Positions 1 to 13,200 of a DNA stretch of 64,000 bases are shown in pieces. The notes beneath the pieces are model-generated. The model saw only the letters and a program-made list of their open reading frames with translations. It searched no databases and had not been told where the DNA came from. The DNA is from Amaranthus tricolor (taxonomy: Eukaryota; Streptophyta; Magnoliopsida; Caryophyllales; Amaranthaceae). Numbering within the stretch: position 1 is the first letter of the stretch; each line of letters opens with the position of its first letter. The translations under genes and the position numbers were made by a program. The DNA lies in contig NC_080047.1 of assembly GCF_026212465.1 (NCBI RefSeq), forward strand, positions 37,352,174 to 37,416,173, given 5' to 3'.

Positions 1-49
1 GTTTTCTTTTCTTTTCTTCAGTCTCATATCCCAGAAGGAGGGGTGTTTA

Positions 50-165
50 TTGGCGGGTACTTATTTTTTGCGGCCCGTATTCCGTTCCAAATTATCCAGA
101 TATTCGGATTTTGGGTACCCGGATAAATCGGGTCGGGACACTGGGTACCCGATTTTTATTTGTAG
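50..165. repeat. Degenerate GC-rich repeat end (possible hAT-like MITE remnant)
   Basis: This stretch is unusually rich in GGCGGGTA, GGGTACCCG and CGGGTCGGG words for an AT-rich region. Related words (CCCGACCCGC) recur inverted at about 680-775. The same vocabulary fills the hAT-type element at 57583-58287. I infer the two ends of one decayed element, but I found no clean terminal repeat or target duplication. Confidence 0.3.
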
Positions 166-309
166 TATAATATTAACCCATTTCAAATGAGGATTTTGTA
201 AGTGCGTAACAGCGTAAGCATAGTGATTAGTAGCAAGATCCCTGGTTGTGAGTAGTAGCTCGATGTACATGGGGATCACTGATCAGTAGCATAGTGATTA
301 GTGATCAAT

Positions 310-430
310 GATCAGTAATTCACTAAATGTTATTGCACTCTTTTGATGGAAATTGGAATATGCTATCACTAATCACTGATTAGTAATTCACTAATTGGTA
401 TTGCACTGTTTGGATTAAAATTGGACTATT
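310..430. repeat. Imperfect tandem duplication, unit about 67 bp
   Basis: Two adjacent units share AGTAATTCACTAA, then TATTGCACT, then AAATTGGA in the same order (about 310-377 and 378-430). The upstream 210-310 stretch is also rich in GTGATTAGT and GATCAGT words. No coding potential is seen. Confidence 0.5.
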
Positions 431-3190
431 ATTACTTTTAAGTTAATGTAGCTTTCAGGCTTTTAGTTAAGACTATATTTTATTTTCCATCATGTTCTCT
501 ATATACAAGCAGTCTTAGCATAAAGACAAGGCAAATATAGAAATCAAAGTGAGGTTTCTATTGAATAATTAAATAATTAATCATAATTAATAAAGTGATT
601 AAGCAAAGTATGCGATGTTATAATCAAATAATTAAACTTTAATAACAGATCAACGGATACCAGCTAAAAATAATGTGCGGCCCATGACCCGACCCGCACT
701 TTATATGTTTTTTTGAAAAATGACCCGCTATTTATGATGCCGTCGAGTCAATTGGTTCGGATTATTTATAACAGGCATACCCAAAAGTGTCCCTAAACTT
801 TTGGGTCTCTTCATACTTTGTAGTTCCTAGTTCCTACTACATCATTTCATTCTTCTCAGGAAGAAGATTTCAACATGGTGTTAAAAACAATGTTCTGTCC
901 CTTTGATTGTTTCACAAAATGCATGTTCTTAGACATTTTTAGCAGCAGTAATAAACATCAGTTGCATTTCAATTCATTACTTAAGTTTAAGTGAAAACAG
1001 TGAATCAAGAAATAATAAAAAGTAGTACTTGAGTAGTTACTTCATTCTGAAATACTTGTTACATTATTCATCGTTCAAGCTTATTTTAGATGTACATAGT
1101 TTTAGGGGTGGATGCTCTGTAATGTCAATAAGTTTAATTGACATCACTTAAATCTAAAATAAAATCATATAATATTAAAAGAGATTCACCTAGATCACTT
1201 TGTAAACACCCTGGCTTTCATATAAATGTGCAAGGTTTGAATCCCATTACACGCGCATCCTTGCTTTTTGTTTTTAAAGATATTAAAATAGAAAATAAAG
1301 CCCAAATTCCTAATTGTTGTAAATTTACTTTAATTTAAATAAACAATAAAATAAAGTTACAAGTTTGTAGAAGAAAACAAATTACATATGACAATCAAGA
1401 ACTATTCTTATGTACACCACCGAGAACTCCGATAAACTGATCTTCAATCCCGAACAAAGTAGCAAGAAGATTTTGTTTGAACTTGATATTAATTCTAGGC
1501 GAGATGCTCTTTCCTAAAACATCATTTCCTCCCTACTATGTAAATTGGGAATAAACAGGAAATATATTCTGAGATACAAATAATTACACTAAATTCCTAG
1601 CACACGAAATTTAGAATGATGTAAGGAAAACTTAAATGGAAGAAGATACGGAAAATTACAATCGAGAATTGCAAGTTCTCTATGTTAAGTGCTCGAGAAG
1701 AAAAGAAATCAAAAATTACATGTCGAAAATAACCACACAAGCCTTCTATATTTATAGAATAGCTTATAGCTTTTCACGAAGCAACATGTTACTCCATGAA
1801 ACGCAAGATTGATTCACGAACTAATGTCGTCTTTCAATCAATCTATCCCAATATATCCGGTTAAAATAACCATATTTAACCATTACTAGTTACATTATAA
1901 CTAACAAACGGATAAACTAACTTTTGCAAAGAAAAATTTGCAAAGCAATGCGAACTCGCGACCTGCTGTTTCCACAAAACAGTAGCTTTTCCTTCCTTTA
2001 TCTCGATCCGCGAGTTGTTTCACGATCCGTAAATACTACTTTTTGCTCAAAACAGAAACTTTGCAACCTTGGGATATTCTCAAATTAATTTATTCAAATT
2101 AATTATTTAATTTAATTAATTATAATTTCCGATGACCATTATACGCTCTAAATGACAACACTAACTAGTCAATTACAATAGCCTTTCTCTTTGTTTCACG
2201 TTGTTAAATTTTTAATTTAATACTTTAACATCACTTGTTCTATTTCTGGATCCGCCACTACATAGGTTAATATATTAATGATAAAAATAACATATTAGGT
2301 TGCAAAAAAAAAAAAATTATAGCAAGTACAATGAAACAGAGTAAATCATGTACAAACAAAACATGATTTTTGCTTTACTTTTATGATCCTATCAATTGGG
2401 GTAAGGGGACCATAAACAGGTAAATAAAGTGAGAAGCAGCCTATATCAAAAATAAATTTCTACAACAAAATGACAGCCTCACTCTCATGCAGTCTCATGC
2501 TGCATGTAGGAGCTTGTTTAATTGTACCAAGTACTTCAAAACAGACGCCTCTACTCACATTCAGACAACTACTTCTGGTGCGTTTGAGCAGAAGGGTTTT
2601 GGTGTTTGACAAACGGTTGATAGCTGATTAGAGTGTCTGATTTGACTAGTTTATTTTTAATCCATTGCTATGAACACCCCCTTAGTTTAAGTAAAGGTGC
2701 AATTTTTTCACCGGGATAAGGCTGAAGGATTTTATATTGGCCGGAAGGGAAAAGGGAAATTAATTTAACTTGTAAGTGGTGAAAAACGAATCATTATCAC
2801 TATCAAAAAGGGAAAAACGAATGCACTTTGGAAAAATTAGATTTTATAATAAGGCATTTAGGAATTGTTCCAGTTACATTATTGTTCTCAAGATGCCTGC
2901 AAAGGAGTAACATTTATGTCTTTATCAAATTAGAATGGGAGAATAAATAGGGTTATTAGAAACTAGCAAGAACATTCATAATAAAAGGTGAGACATTGAA
3001 AATAATACATGTGCCATCATGTTCTTAACAGAATTGGAGCTTCACGGATCCAGTGAAGAAAAAGGTCAACATGTCCTTGCTAAAAAATTGTAGGTACTCC
3101 TATGCTTCTCCTTTTGAGGACTATGTACCAATAGAATTTAAGAAATAAGTTTGGGCAATATAAGTAAAGGAGTTTAAGTAAGGAGTAAAA
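431..3190. other. Gene-free AT-rich stretch
   Basis: No open frame here looks like a protein and no RNA gene was recognised. The part at about 1380-2070 has a more balanced composition and could be a degraded LTR or untranslated region, but I could not identify its ends. The remainder is simple AT-rich DNA with short homopolymers. Confidence 0.4.
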
Positions 3191-3456
3191 AAGGTCTCTT
3201 AACAAACTGTCTTTTTGAGAGACGTATCTCAAGCTCAGCCTATTAAAAATTAATGTCCACTTATCGTATTTTTAACGCCTACTTATATTATCCTCAATGC
3301 TTAATTATCTTTAATGCCTACTTTTAATATTTTAAATGTCTATTTACATTATCTTAATACCTACTTACAATATTTTAAAAAATATATAATGGGTCGGCCC
3401 AACTTGAAATGGTCTCTCAAAGAAACCGTCTCTTAACCGTCTCTCACAAGAATTCG
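3191..3456. mobile_element. MITE-like inverted repeat (GAGACGG family)
   Basis: The left end carries GGTCTCTTAACAAACTGTC and the right end carries GAAACCGTCTCTTAACCGTC, giving inverted termini built on GAGACGGT. The interior repeats 'TAATGCCTACTT' words (about 3280-3370). Related ends occur at about 19337-19590 and 34735-34850, so this is a dispersed family. No coding capacity is present. Confidence 0.5.
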
Positions 3457-4099
3457 TAACCAGACTAACAAATAGGCACTCTAACATTCTTTCTCACATG
3501 TGAGTGTTTCTCGAATTTTAGCCTATTAGAAGGGTTACAGACCCCATTGGAATTGAACATCCAATTAAGGCCTCTTACCCAATGATATTTTATTAAATGC
3601 TCAGTTATGAAGACCCAACAACGAATCGAACTCTAATAATAAGATAGAATTTAAGAAATAGGTTTGGGCAACCCAAATAAAAAGAAGAGATAACCCACTT
3701 ACAAACTCAAAGAAGGTCCTTATTAAAACCAACTAACAGTATTATATTAGAAGTCCCTTCTCAAGCTTATAAAATAATGTATACTCATCTCTTTCTCAAA
3801 TATGATATTTTACAAGTGGGTAACAAATGAATATTTCAACATTTACCAACTAAGAGATTTTGACCTATGAAACATGTCCCATGTGGACATATGACTATAA
3901 CAAAGTTCATTAAGAAGAATGTCTTATAGAGTGTAAATTAGTTGGGTTGTGAAAGTGAAGACCAAAGTCCTTGCCAAAGAAGACCACATATCACCATTTC
4001 AACACTATGTTCATACATCAACACCAAAATCTTTCTCTAATATGCCAACATTTATCTTTTAACATCAAAATTAGTCACTATCTCCATTTTGGTCTCTAA

Positions 4100-4746
4100 C
4101 ACTTTGTTTTAAGGGAATTGGAAAGAAATGAGATGGAGAGATTTAATAGAGATAAATAAGATCTTCAAATCAATCAAGATTAATCTTGATTGATATATTG
4201 ATTGTCTTATAAATATTACAATATTATCTTATAAATTATTTATAGATAATATGTCACGTAATTTTTATTATTGTCATCTTCAATTATTTATTGTATCTTT
4301 TATATTATTATTCTTATGTATCTTTTAGAATTTTAGTATTATTATAAATAGGATGTAATTTCTATTTAATCAATTCAAGAGTTTAAACATTTCTATACTC
4401 TACAAGATTTATTGGGATATAATTTTCTTTCTTTGGATAACAAACTTGAGGGGAGGGATGAATTTAAAGGGATTATTACATCCTTTAGTTTTGTTGATAA
4501 CCAAATCTCATTAAAAGTGGAAAGATTAAAAGAAAATACTCCCACTAATTCACCCAATGTGTTATATTTGACTTTTCACCAATTTTTAGTTAGTCAAATG
4601 GGACCACATGTGAAAGAAAAAATATGGTGTTTTTTCTTCTTTTACTTTCTTTTCCCTCTTAAACAAAAAAGGAATTTTTTTTTTATCATTATCTTTTCCT
4701 TTCTTTCCCTTCTTTTTTCCTCAAAAACTCTTATTCAAACACAGTG
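4100..4746. mobile_element. Tourist-type MITE with TAA target duplication
   Basis: The termini are CACTTTGTTTTAAGGG on the left and, inverted, CACTGTGTTTGAATAAG on the right, directly flanked by TAA at 4097-4099 and 4747-4749. A TAA duplication with CAC...GTG ends is the PIF/Harbinger (Tourist) signature. The 647-bp length and the middle part (about 4190-4400) suggest an internal insertion. A 126-codon frame inside is low-complexity and not believed coding. Confidence 0.55.
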
Positions 4747-4845
4747 TAAGACTAACACAGTAACACTCAATGAGAGAATTGGAGGAAAGTGAAGAGAGAG
4801 GAATCAAAGGGATCTTATTTTTTGTGTTTTTATACCACACACGTA

Positions 4846-5022
4846 TAGGTGTTTATTTAGGTTATTAGGTTGATTTCGGGTAAGTATTTCGAGCCGGTTT
4901 AAAATCGGGTCTTTTGTACACATTAATTTTTACAATAATTTTAAAATCATTTTAAAGTCGGATTCAGTTACAAGTTCGGATAAATATTAGGTCGTCAAGT
5001 CTATTTTAAACACCTCTATAAG
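4846..5022. repeat. Short inverted-repeat element (AGGTGTTYATTYGG family)
   Basis: It starts ATAGGTGTTTATTTAGG and ends CTATTTTAAACACCTCTAT, so the ends are imperfect inverted repeats; the interior has TTTCGGGT and AAATCGGGTC words. Close relatives lie at 42005-42175 (reverse) and 50912-51069, with a more diverged one near 25450-25610. It is probably a non-autonomous DNA transposon family of 160-180 bp. Confidence 0.5.
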
Positions 5023-5029
5023 TGACACA

Positions 5030-6606
5030 CCAATTTTGAAGGAAAGGGATTTAGGAGGAAGGGATTAAATCTTTTTATTTTATCAACTCCAACATCAATA
5101 ATAGTGGAAGAACACAGAAAAATAGTTGTAGAACATGTTAATGCTATGTGGTTTCTACTTTCCCTTCCTCATCTTTCTACAAAGGAACTAACTTATTTAG
5201 TTGCACAGTTGTGTGCTTTTCATTGATTTTGTAAATATTTTCTTAAAAGTGATACGTTTGAGACTGAAAGCATACTCATACATCGTATTGGTGTCAGGGA
5301 ATTATTTCTAAATATTAGCATAATATTGTTGGTTGTGTTTGTGATCTTAATAGTAATTTTATATAGGATTTCGCTAAAGAACGTCCCTGACGCTAGGGGC
5401 AGAGGCACATATGCATCCATGGGATCATTTGTTATAAATGCATGGTGGGCTATGATTTTTTTTACGTGACTAGTTGCGGGGTCGCGTGCTATGCACGTGA
5501 TCCTCTAAGTTACATTATTAAATGTAATAATGTAGTTTGATATATTTTTATAATTAAGAATGATGCGAATGAAAACATCAAAATGTAAAAGCGTTGTAAA
5601 GGGTGAACGATGCAAGGATCGGAGGTGTATAGTTAGTAGTACATAACATAATTAAAGTGAGACACGGAAAATATTAGAGTCGTTATATGTACCAGGCACT
5701 TGTCTTGTTATGGATGAATATTGTTGTTTCATAGATCTACATCGTTAAATTATGTTTTTTTGCCTTTGCTGGTCAATCTAAATTTCTTTTAATCTTTCAA
5801 CACAATTGTTTCATTACAAGACACACGTAGTCATCATTGTAATTATGTTAACATCAGTTTGTTCAAGGTGCTAACATCTGTATATTCAACATATTTATTT
5901 ATTGCAATTGGACATAAATTGACAAATCAAATGGTATGATTGCAAAATTTCCAGTTATACAACGTTGGCTTCATTATTTACTTTGACTTTTAGAACCCAA
6001 TTAATATAAAATTTGGATCCGCCACTGCCTGAGGCATTTGTTAAACAGGATATAATTCAATTTTAATAGTAACCTTAAATATATTTAAAATTTTAAGCTA
6101 TTTAAACATTTATTATATAACCAAATATAGCATAAAAGTTAAAATCCATCTCCAATTCACATGTCAAATATATTATATAATTTTAATATTTATTTGTTTT
6201 CTAATTTCCTCTTTCGAATATATTATTATTAGTCTTGTTAACAAATGTCCCGAGGCGTATGTCAGTTTTTATCTTTTAATAAAATAACCAACATTCTAAG
6301 ATTTGCACATTAAAAATGAAGTGGAAATGATAATATCAAACAAATATGAAAATGGAAACCGAATTATAATTATATCATAAATTTCTGTTTTTTAATAATA
6401 TAAATTTCTGAATTGATATCATATTGGAATTCTACTAACACTTATATATTGTAATCCTTTACATTAAAACAAGATGTGTACTTTTACACAAATTTGAACA
6501 TTTTTTTGAAAGTTGAAGCCAACTTTTCTGAAACCAACTAAATCGTTCAGTACACAGTAGAAAAACTTGGTAGTAAAACAAATTAATGTAAAATGTATTT
6601 AAAAAA
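5030..6606. other. Intergenic DNA, no gene seen
   Basis: AT-rich sequence with no convincing coding frame. A short GC-richer patch near 5476-5510, containing GTCGCGTGCTATGCACGTGA, resembles the ends of dispersed plant repeats but could not be delimited. Confidence 0.4.
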
Positions 6607-6678
6607 GCCGTCTTAGCTCAGTGGTAGAGCGCGTGGCTTTTAACCACGTGGTCGTGGGTTCGATCCCCACAGACGGCG
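6607..6678 (+). tRNA. tRNA-Lys (anticodon UUU)
   Basis: A complete 72-nt cloverleaf can be folded. The 7-bp acceptor stem pairs GCCGTCT (6607-6613) with AGACGGC (6671-6677), and G6678 is the discriminator. The D arm is GCTC/GAGC, the anticodon stem is CGTGG/CCACG around loop CTTTTAA with anticodon TTT at 6639-6641, and the T arm is GTGGG-TTCGATC-CCCAC. There is no intron and no encoded CCA, as expected for a nuclear gene. It decodes AAA/AAG lysine codons in cytosolic translation. It lies 567 bp beyond the stop codon of the remodeller gene, on the opposite strand. A plastid origin is unlikely because the plastid tRNA-Lys(UUU) carries the matK intron. Confidence 0.93.
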
Positions 6679-6679
6679 C

Positions 6680-6686
6680 TTTTTTT
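6680..6686 (+). terminator. RNA polymerase III terminator of tRNA-Lys
   Basis: A run of seven T residues begins two bases after the tRNA discriminator base. Runs of four or more T are the standard Pol III stop signal, so the gene appears transcriptionally complete. Confidence 0.8.
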
Positions 6687-7245
6687 GTTTTTGAAATTTA
6701 ATATTTATTTTCACCCTTTTTACATCGTATTTTTTAGATCTACTTATTATAAAATGGTATCCTTTTCCACTTTGAGCTCCCACTTTTCGCTTTATTTGGA
6801 TATTTACAATTAATTGCGACATATATTTTTTTTCCTTTCATTGTCGAATAAACCAATCAGTATTCAAAGCTTTGAAAGTGAAAAGTATACAAAAGCTGGG
6901 AGAAAATCAAATTTGCAAGCGAAAAAGCAGCATAAATTGAATTTACTTGGATGTAGAATGACAGGAAGTATTACAATTCACAAGTAGTAATTAATTGTTA
7001 CAGTTTCTAGAAACAGCAAAATATAGATCAATTAGCCAACCCCAGCTTAGAAGTTTCTATGTGCAAGTGTGACATTCATATGAACTTCCAAGTGATCAAG
7101 GCTCAGTTCGATGAGAGGCCACAAAATCCACCATATCCATTCTCCACGGCCAAAGTTCTGACCCCAAACACTAAGGAAGTTCTCGGGGTGAATCCGTGAA
7201 CTTGGGTGCCCGACTCCCAGGGTGGATAGACGGCCAGCCAAAAAC

Positions 7246-10200
7246 TTAACCCCATCGATTTCCCCTGCCACCGGAACTCTGACCCTTGGAAACTTCAGAT
7301 GATGGTGTCGAAGATCCCAACACGTTGAAGCTTGATCGCTTTTTCTTATGCGTTTTCCATGTTAGTTTCCAAGCGCCACTTCCACTTCCGCTTCCATTTT
7401 CACCGTCATCTTGATCTCGATATTCAGATGTTCCGAAGTTCAAACCATTGATCCTCATCTTTCGAGGTGAAGGAACGTGCAATTCTTCACTTTTCTCATC
7501 GCTATAATTAGCTAAATCGTCATCATCCTCCACTTCATACGGCTTTTCGATTCCTCCATCATTATTGTTGGGAGAGTTGAAATTATCAGAAGAAACAGGC
7601 TCCTTCCTCTTCCTCTTGGCAATGGCTTTGGAGATGTCTTCTCCATTTTCAACGGCTTTTGCCCACCGTAAGTCACTGAGAGTGTCGGCATAAACCACCT
7701 CTTTTCTCTTCCTCTTACCTGTTATCTTTCCAACATCATAATCGAACCCTTTACCCCTCTCAGCGGCTTCAGAGTTAATAGTGTATACCCATTCGGGCAC
7801 CTCATGATCTTCCATAAGACGAGACCGATAGTTCTCCTTTTGCTTCCGCTCTTCATCCATTTTCTCAAATAGCCAGAACTCTTCTTCGGTTCGGGCTGCT
7901 AAACGATTAATCTCTCTCTCACTCGGTACATCTGTTCCTAGTGAGCTTGTTCCTCTACGCATAATCTCTTCCAACATCTCCTTCCTGTCCTGAGCTGCAA
8001 ATATAAAGACATTATCCGTTAAGTTGCTTGGGAAAACACAATGTAACAAAAGGCTATACAGAAAACATAAATGGCTTTCCATCAAGTCGTTACTCTCAAA
8101 TCCCTGAATTGATGGGCAGGGGAAGACCACGAGTCTATAAAAGAGAAAAATAAAGTAAAGGGGAGATTTTTATAAAATGGCCCATAACCGACCATAATTC
8201 GTTTTTTCGATTCGTGATTCGCAAGAATATTGACAAATCATGTGACACTGATCTCAGCATTTCCGAAATCATAGTCTACTTCCCTATCATTTCCACTTTC
8301 ACATACTCCTATCCTTAAAACCCAAAACCAATAATAAAGGGAGAGGGCTACATTCAGATAGAAGACCTATGGATGCAGAACTACGACAAATATAAGAAAT
8401 ATTGCCAGATTTTAGACGCAGCACCATACCTGTTGATGTTGTATTGAAGAGCCCAGCCTGTATAACCTTGGCATCAATACCCATTTTCTGTTTTGCGCGT
8501 TCCAAAATTACCTCTTCAATTGATCCAACACTAACCAACACAAAAACCCTCACCTCCTTTTTCTGGCCAATACGATGGGCCCGATCCTCTGCTTGCTGGT
8601 CCATCTGAGGGTTCCAATCACTATCAAAAATGATCACAGTATCTGCAGTTTGTAAGTTCAGACCCAGACCACCAGCACGAGTACTCAGAAGAAATATGAA
8701 ATACGGAGAGTTTGGAGCATTAAATTCTTTGAGTAAAGTCCCTCTTTCGTCCGTTTTTGATGAGCCATCAAGACGAAGGAACTTGTAATCATGCATTCTC
8801 AGATAAAGCTCAAGGATGTCTAAGAGACGAGTCATTTGTGAAAACAAAAGGACTCTATGTCCAGCTCGATGCAGTTTCGGGAGCAACCTATCGAGTAATT
8901 CAAATTTTCCAGAAGCTCTCACTATCTCGTCCATGCGCCACATATTATACTCTTGCAAGAAAAGGTAAGGGTGGTTGCAGCACTTCCTAAGCTGCATTGA
9001 CAGGTTTTGCAAGCTCTTTGATTTTCCTCTCTCTGCAACAGTCAAGTACATATAAATGATAGAATTACGCAATACAAAATCAATTACAGCCAAAGAAAAT
9101 ATAAATTGGCCAAAAAAGATGAAAAATACGTCAAGAAATTAGCGTTCAAGAAAATTAAGAAATTTAGCGTAGTTTACTAGACAGAATTATGTGTACCCTC
9201 GTTATTTGCCTGAAAAAAATAAAGGTCTACAAGAATAGAAATATTGCAGGAAATTTGCAACCGTACAAAATATCCTGTAAATTTCCCTAAATAGTTGAGA
9301 TAGGACACAGATAAACACCAAGAAAAATGTATAATACAAACCTATAGTTCCATTTCAATTCACTGGCGAGGTACGTAGAGAACTCTTCTAGGGTAGAAAG
9401 GAGTATTATTTTTGGAGTCGAATCCGCATATCAAATGTATTGAGCGCATTACCTTTGCAGAATCCTAGGTCATACTAGATATATGGTGAGGGATGAATCC
9501 CACAACTTTAACACAAGATCTCCTGACCCCCACCCATAACAGCAAAACACAAGAGAATTTATTCACTTAATGTTCTTATTCTCAGAGAAATTCAATAAGT
9601 GTTTCAGTAAAAAAGAAAAAACTCGAGTGAAAAAGAACTCAAGCGATTCACGGAATATGTAAAATTCAAAGATTCAGATTTTTCTAAAATTTGTAACAAT
9701 TTAGCTCAGATGTAGTCACCCTTAATATACTACAACCCAAGGCCATGCCAAAGTGCACTAGTTACTAATTGAATGCAAAATTTGAACATCCACATCAACG
9801 AAGAATGATGTCACAAACTCATGCAAGTTGTAACTATTTGAAGAAATTTGCTAGATTTAATATTGCAGAATAAATGCTAAAATTCAACAGAAAAGATACC
9901 TGACTCCATCCCTACTCTGCCCACATCTGTAACTTGATGATAATACACTTTCTGCCATGCAGACAGGTCACATTTCAATATGACCTGTGTCTTCCCTGGT
10001 AGATATTTCTCCACTTCATCTTTCTTCCTTCTGAGAATAAATGGCCTTATAACCTAATCAAAGAAAATTTGCAAGAGCAAAATCAAGTCATGGTGTAAAG
10101 AAGAAGGAAAAGGATTGGAAGGTGGATGGAAAAAGCGATTACATGATGCAGACGTCGAATGATCAATAGCTCTTCTTCATCTGTAAGTGCAACATCACAT

Positions 10201-13200
10201 CGATCTGCAAATGGTGCATTAAACCATTCTGCAAAATTCTCAACAGAGTTGAAAATTTGTGGAAGAAGGAAATTAAGCAGGGCCCACAGCTCCTGGAGGC
10301 TGTTCTGTATTGGAGTGCCGGTCAGCAAAAGTCTGCGCCGGATCCTATATCTGGATACATATACAAGTTCCAGTAAATGTTAAACTTTCAATAATGAATA
10401 TCAAACAACAAAATTTATAACGAGAAGGTAGAAATTGGAACTCCATTGTAGACTATCACACTCAAGAAGAGGATCATGATAATGGAAGCATCTCCACAGT
10501 CTAAATTCTCAATGTAACCAAATTTTCAGCCCAGTAGAGGAGGGTTTGATCGTATGAGGAAGGCTGACACTAGTTTGTAATTTTTGTCACATCAATGATC
10601 GTGAACACAATTTCTATTCTCGTGGGGGCATTCCCTACTTAATGACACATTGCACTACTTAGACCAAGTAGTGAAAAAAATTGTGAGAAATCTTAGGTCG
10701 TTTTCCAAAAGCAATGTGCCACATTGCCCGAGTGGTGAAAATAGATCAAGGGATTTTAGTTTCTGCAAAAGGGGACTAAAGAAGTTTTATGGAACCAAGT
10801 TAAGAATGGCACCTAAGAATATAGAGACCCTTACAGGAAAGATAGAGTTAGGTTCAACTCTCTATCACTTAATTAATCAAAATATACCAAACTTATAAAG
10901 CAAACCAGAGGTTTAATCCATATACTAATTTAGACTATAATCAAACTTAACCAGAAAGAATCCTATAACGCAATATCATACCTGAAGAAATTCATATCAG
11001 ATCACCTTACTCTAAGTCAAAAGGGCAAGCCCTTAGAGGACGTGATGACGAAGATAAAAATTAGCATTATATGTTTGTAAGAGATCAAATGGGTAGGAAA
11101 TAAGTTAAAACTATGAAGATATAAACTTTGGTATTCTAGACAAGATATCAGCAGAAACAGAGTGGGTATTATCATGGTTGATTAACTAACCAATGATGTA
11201 GCAAAGGTTTTATAGTAAAAATCACAAGAGTAGGATCTATAAAGCATAATACACGATAAAGAAATAGCAAGTATCGTTAGTATCGTTAGTATCATTAACG
11301 ATATAGGTGGGTGCATTCTGAGAGGATTTAAATGAGCTTTTGCAATTGGTGGTGACCAAAGAGCGCATGTTTGCAAAGAGTTGTGTTGGCTTTGAGAGTG
11401 GCATATACATCAGAGATTTTGGATATGGAATGATAAATGAAAGAAAGAGACCGTTTGATTTTTACAGCCAATCATATGATACAAACATGGATAACACGTC
11501 AAAAAGAGCATGAGACTCGAGGGCAATTAACTTAGATGCAAACTTGAAGAATTCTATCTCTTGAGTGTCAAAATAGATTTTAAGAGAATCAAATGGCAAC
11601 TTTGTAGTGCACAGGGATACATCATGGTGGAATAAGACAGTTAAAAATTTGTTAGCAAGGGAACGGAATGCTATATAATCCTAGAAAATTTTTGAAATGA
11701 AGATAACATTGTTAAATACAAGTGTGCCAAATTTAAGGCAAACGAAGCAGTGAAGGGGGGCAAAACTTAAGGTATATAAAGTGTTATCCAAAAAGCTAAA
11801 TTTTGAAATGAGGGGATAAAGATATGAGATATCCAAAAGGTGGAAAAAAAGGAGATAAGAGGATACAAAAGACCTGAATATGGAGAAGTGAGTTAAGGAA
11901 AAATTCAAGTGAATTCTTATCCAAGATGAAAAAATAACGGACAAATAGAGGGAATACTTTGGTGAGTTGATAATGGACTTAAGGAAAGTGCATTTCTCAT
12001 CATCTATCTTCCTACTAAACATATCACGTGCTCTTGTTTTGTTTGTTTGTTTTTTTTTTTTTTTTCTTTTTTCCTTTTTCCATATCCTTTAATTTTTCTC
12101 TTCAATTTTCTTACTAAATTTTTTCTAACCCCACTTATTTTAAATGGTAAGATATAATACAAAATGTACCCACAAGTCAACTTAGGTCGTATCCTGCATT
12201 TCCGTTCTCGTACTCTATACTAGACCATTTTGCAGTCGACAACATAATGATTCCAGACAGTCTACCATAGTCCATAGAGCCATTCATTTTACGAGACAAG
12301 TAATAAGGTGCTATAGGGAGGGAGCTACACATGATTTTCATCATCTTGGATCAAGGGTCAGACAAAATTATGATCATGATAGTGATCGGTAATGAGAAAG
12401 AAGGAACCTATATCAACATACTTCGAAGTGTCTACAAGTGAAAACATGTGCTACAAGTCTACAATATATGGGTGAGCATTGAAAGAATTTTAGCTCTTTC
12501 CTACTTGAGACAACTAAATGAAATCAAATTATAGTGTATTAAGTTAAACTCAAGCATGATATAGAGACAGGTGTTGAGAACATTGCGGTTTAAACTAAAA
12601 GCAAAAATGAAAACATAAAGTGTCATCTTGGAACACGAGTGGAAATGCAAATAAAGTTACAAAGAGCTAGCGAAAAGTAATTTTTCAAGCATTTTGAAAC
12701 AATTATCCGTAGTAACAAAGGTAATTTTTCATGTATTTTGAAACAATTATCCAAAGCAATAAAGTGTCATCTTGGAACAGTCGCGATCGCAGTAATGCAA
12801 CGAGGATGCGGTTACTAGAGTGATGTGATTATCAAATATTGGCCGAAAACATGACATATCCCTTGGAATGACACAAATGTTGTTTTTTTAAAACCTTTAC
12901 AACACAACTAATGCAATTCGATGCGGCCTTGTTTTTGCACTATGCCTCATAGGAATCGTCCATGACTTAAATAGAGGGAGCTACCTAGCAATTAGAGTAT
13001 CATGTGGCGGGGGTGTACCTAAGGTTAAAGGGAAGCTTCTACAAAATGACCATATACATGCATTCTTCTAAGGTCCAGTAGAAAATTTAAAAAGGATTGT
13101 AGTCGGATGATTATGGCAACTAAGATAGGTGTCTTAAGTTGAATATGCAAGTGTGCCTTGAGTAGAATTTGAAGTGAGTATATTAGAAAAGAACTTGGAA

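Noticed and set aside
4412..4792. 126-codon plus-strand frame
   Set aside because: It lies inside a Tourist-type MITE, its C-terminal half is Phe/Leu/Ser low complexity from a T-rich arm, and it has no homologue that I recognise.
6640..6822. Minus-strand 60-codon frame ending in WGSNPRPRG
   Set aside because: The end of the frame is the reverse complement of the tRNA-Lys gene; this is a known source of false proteins.
8402..8990. Plus-strand frames across the remodeller exons
   Set aside because: They are antisense to well-conserved SNF2 helicase codons.
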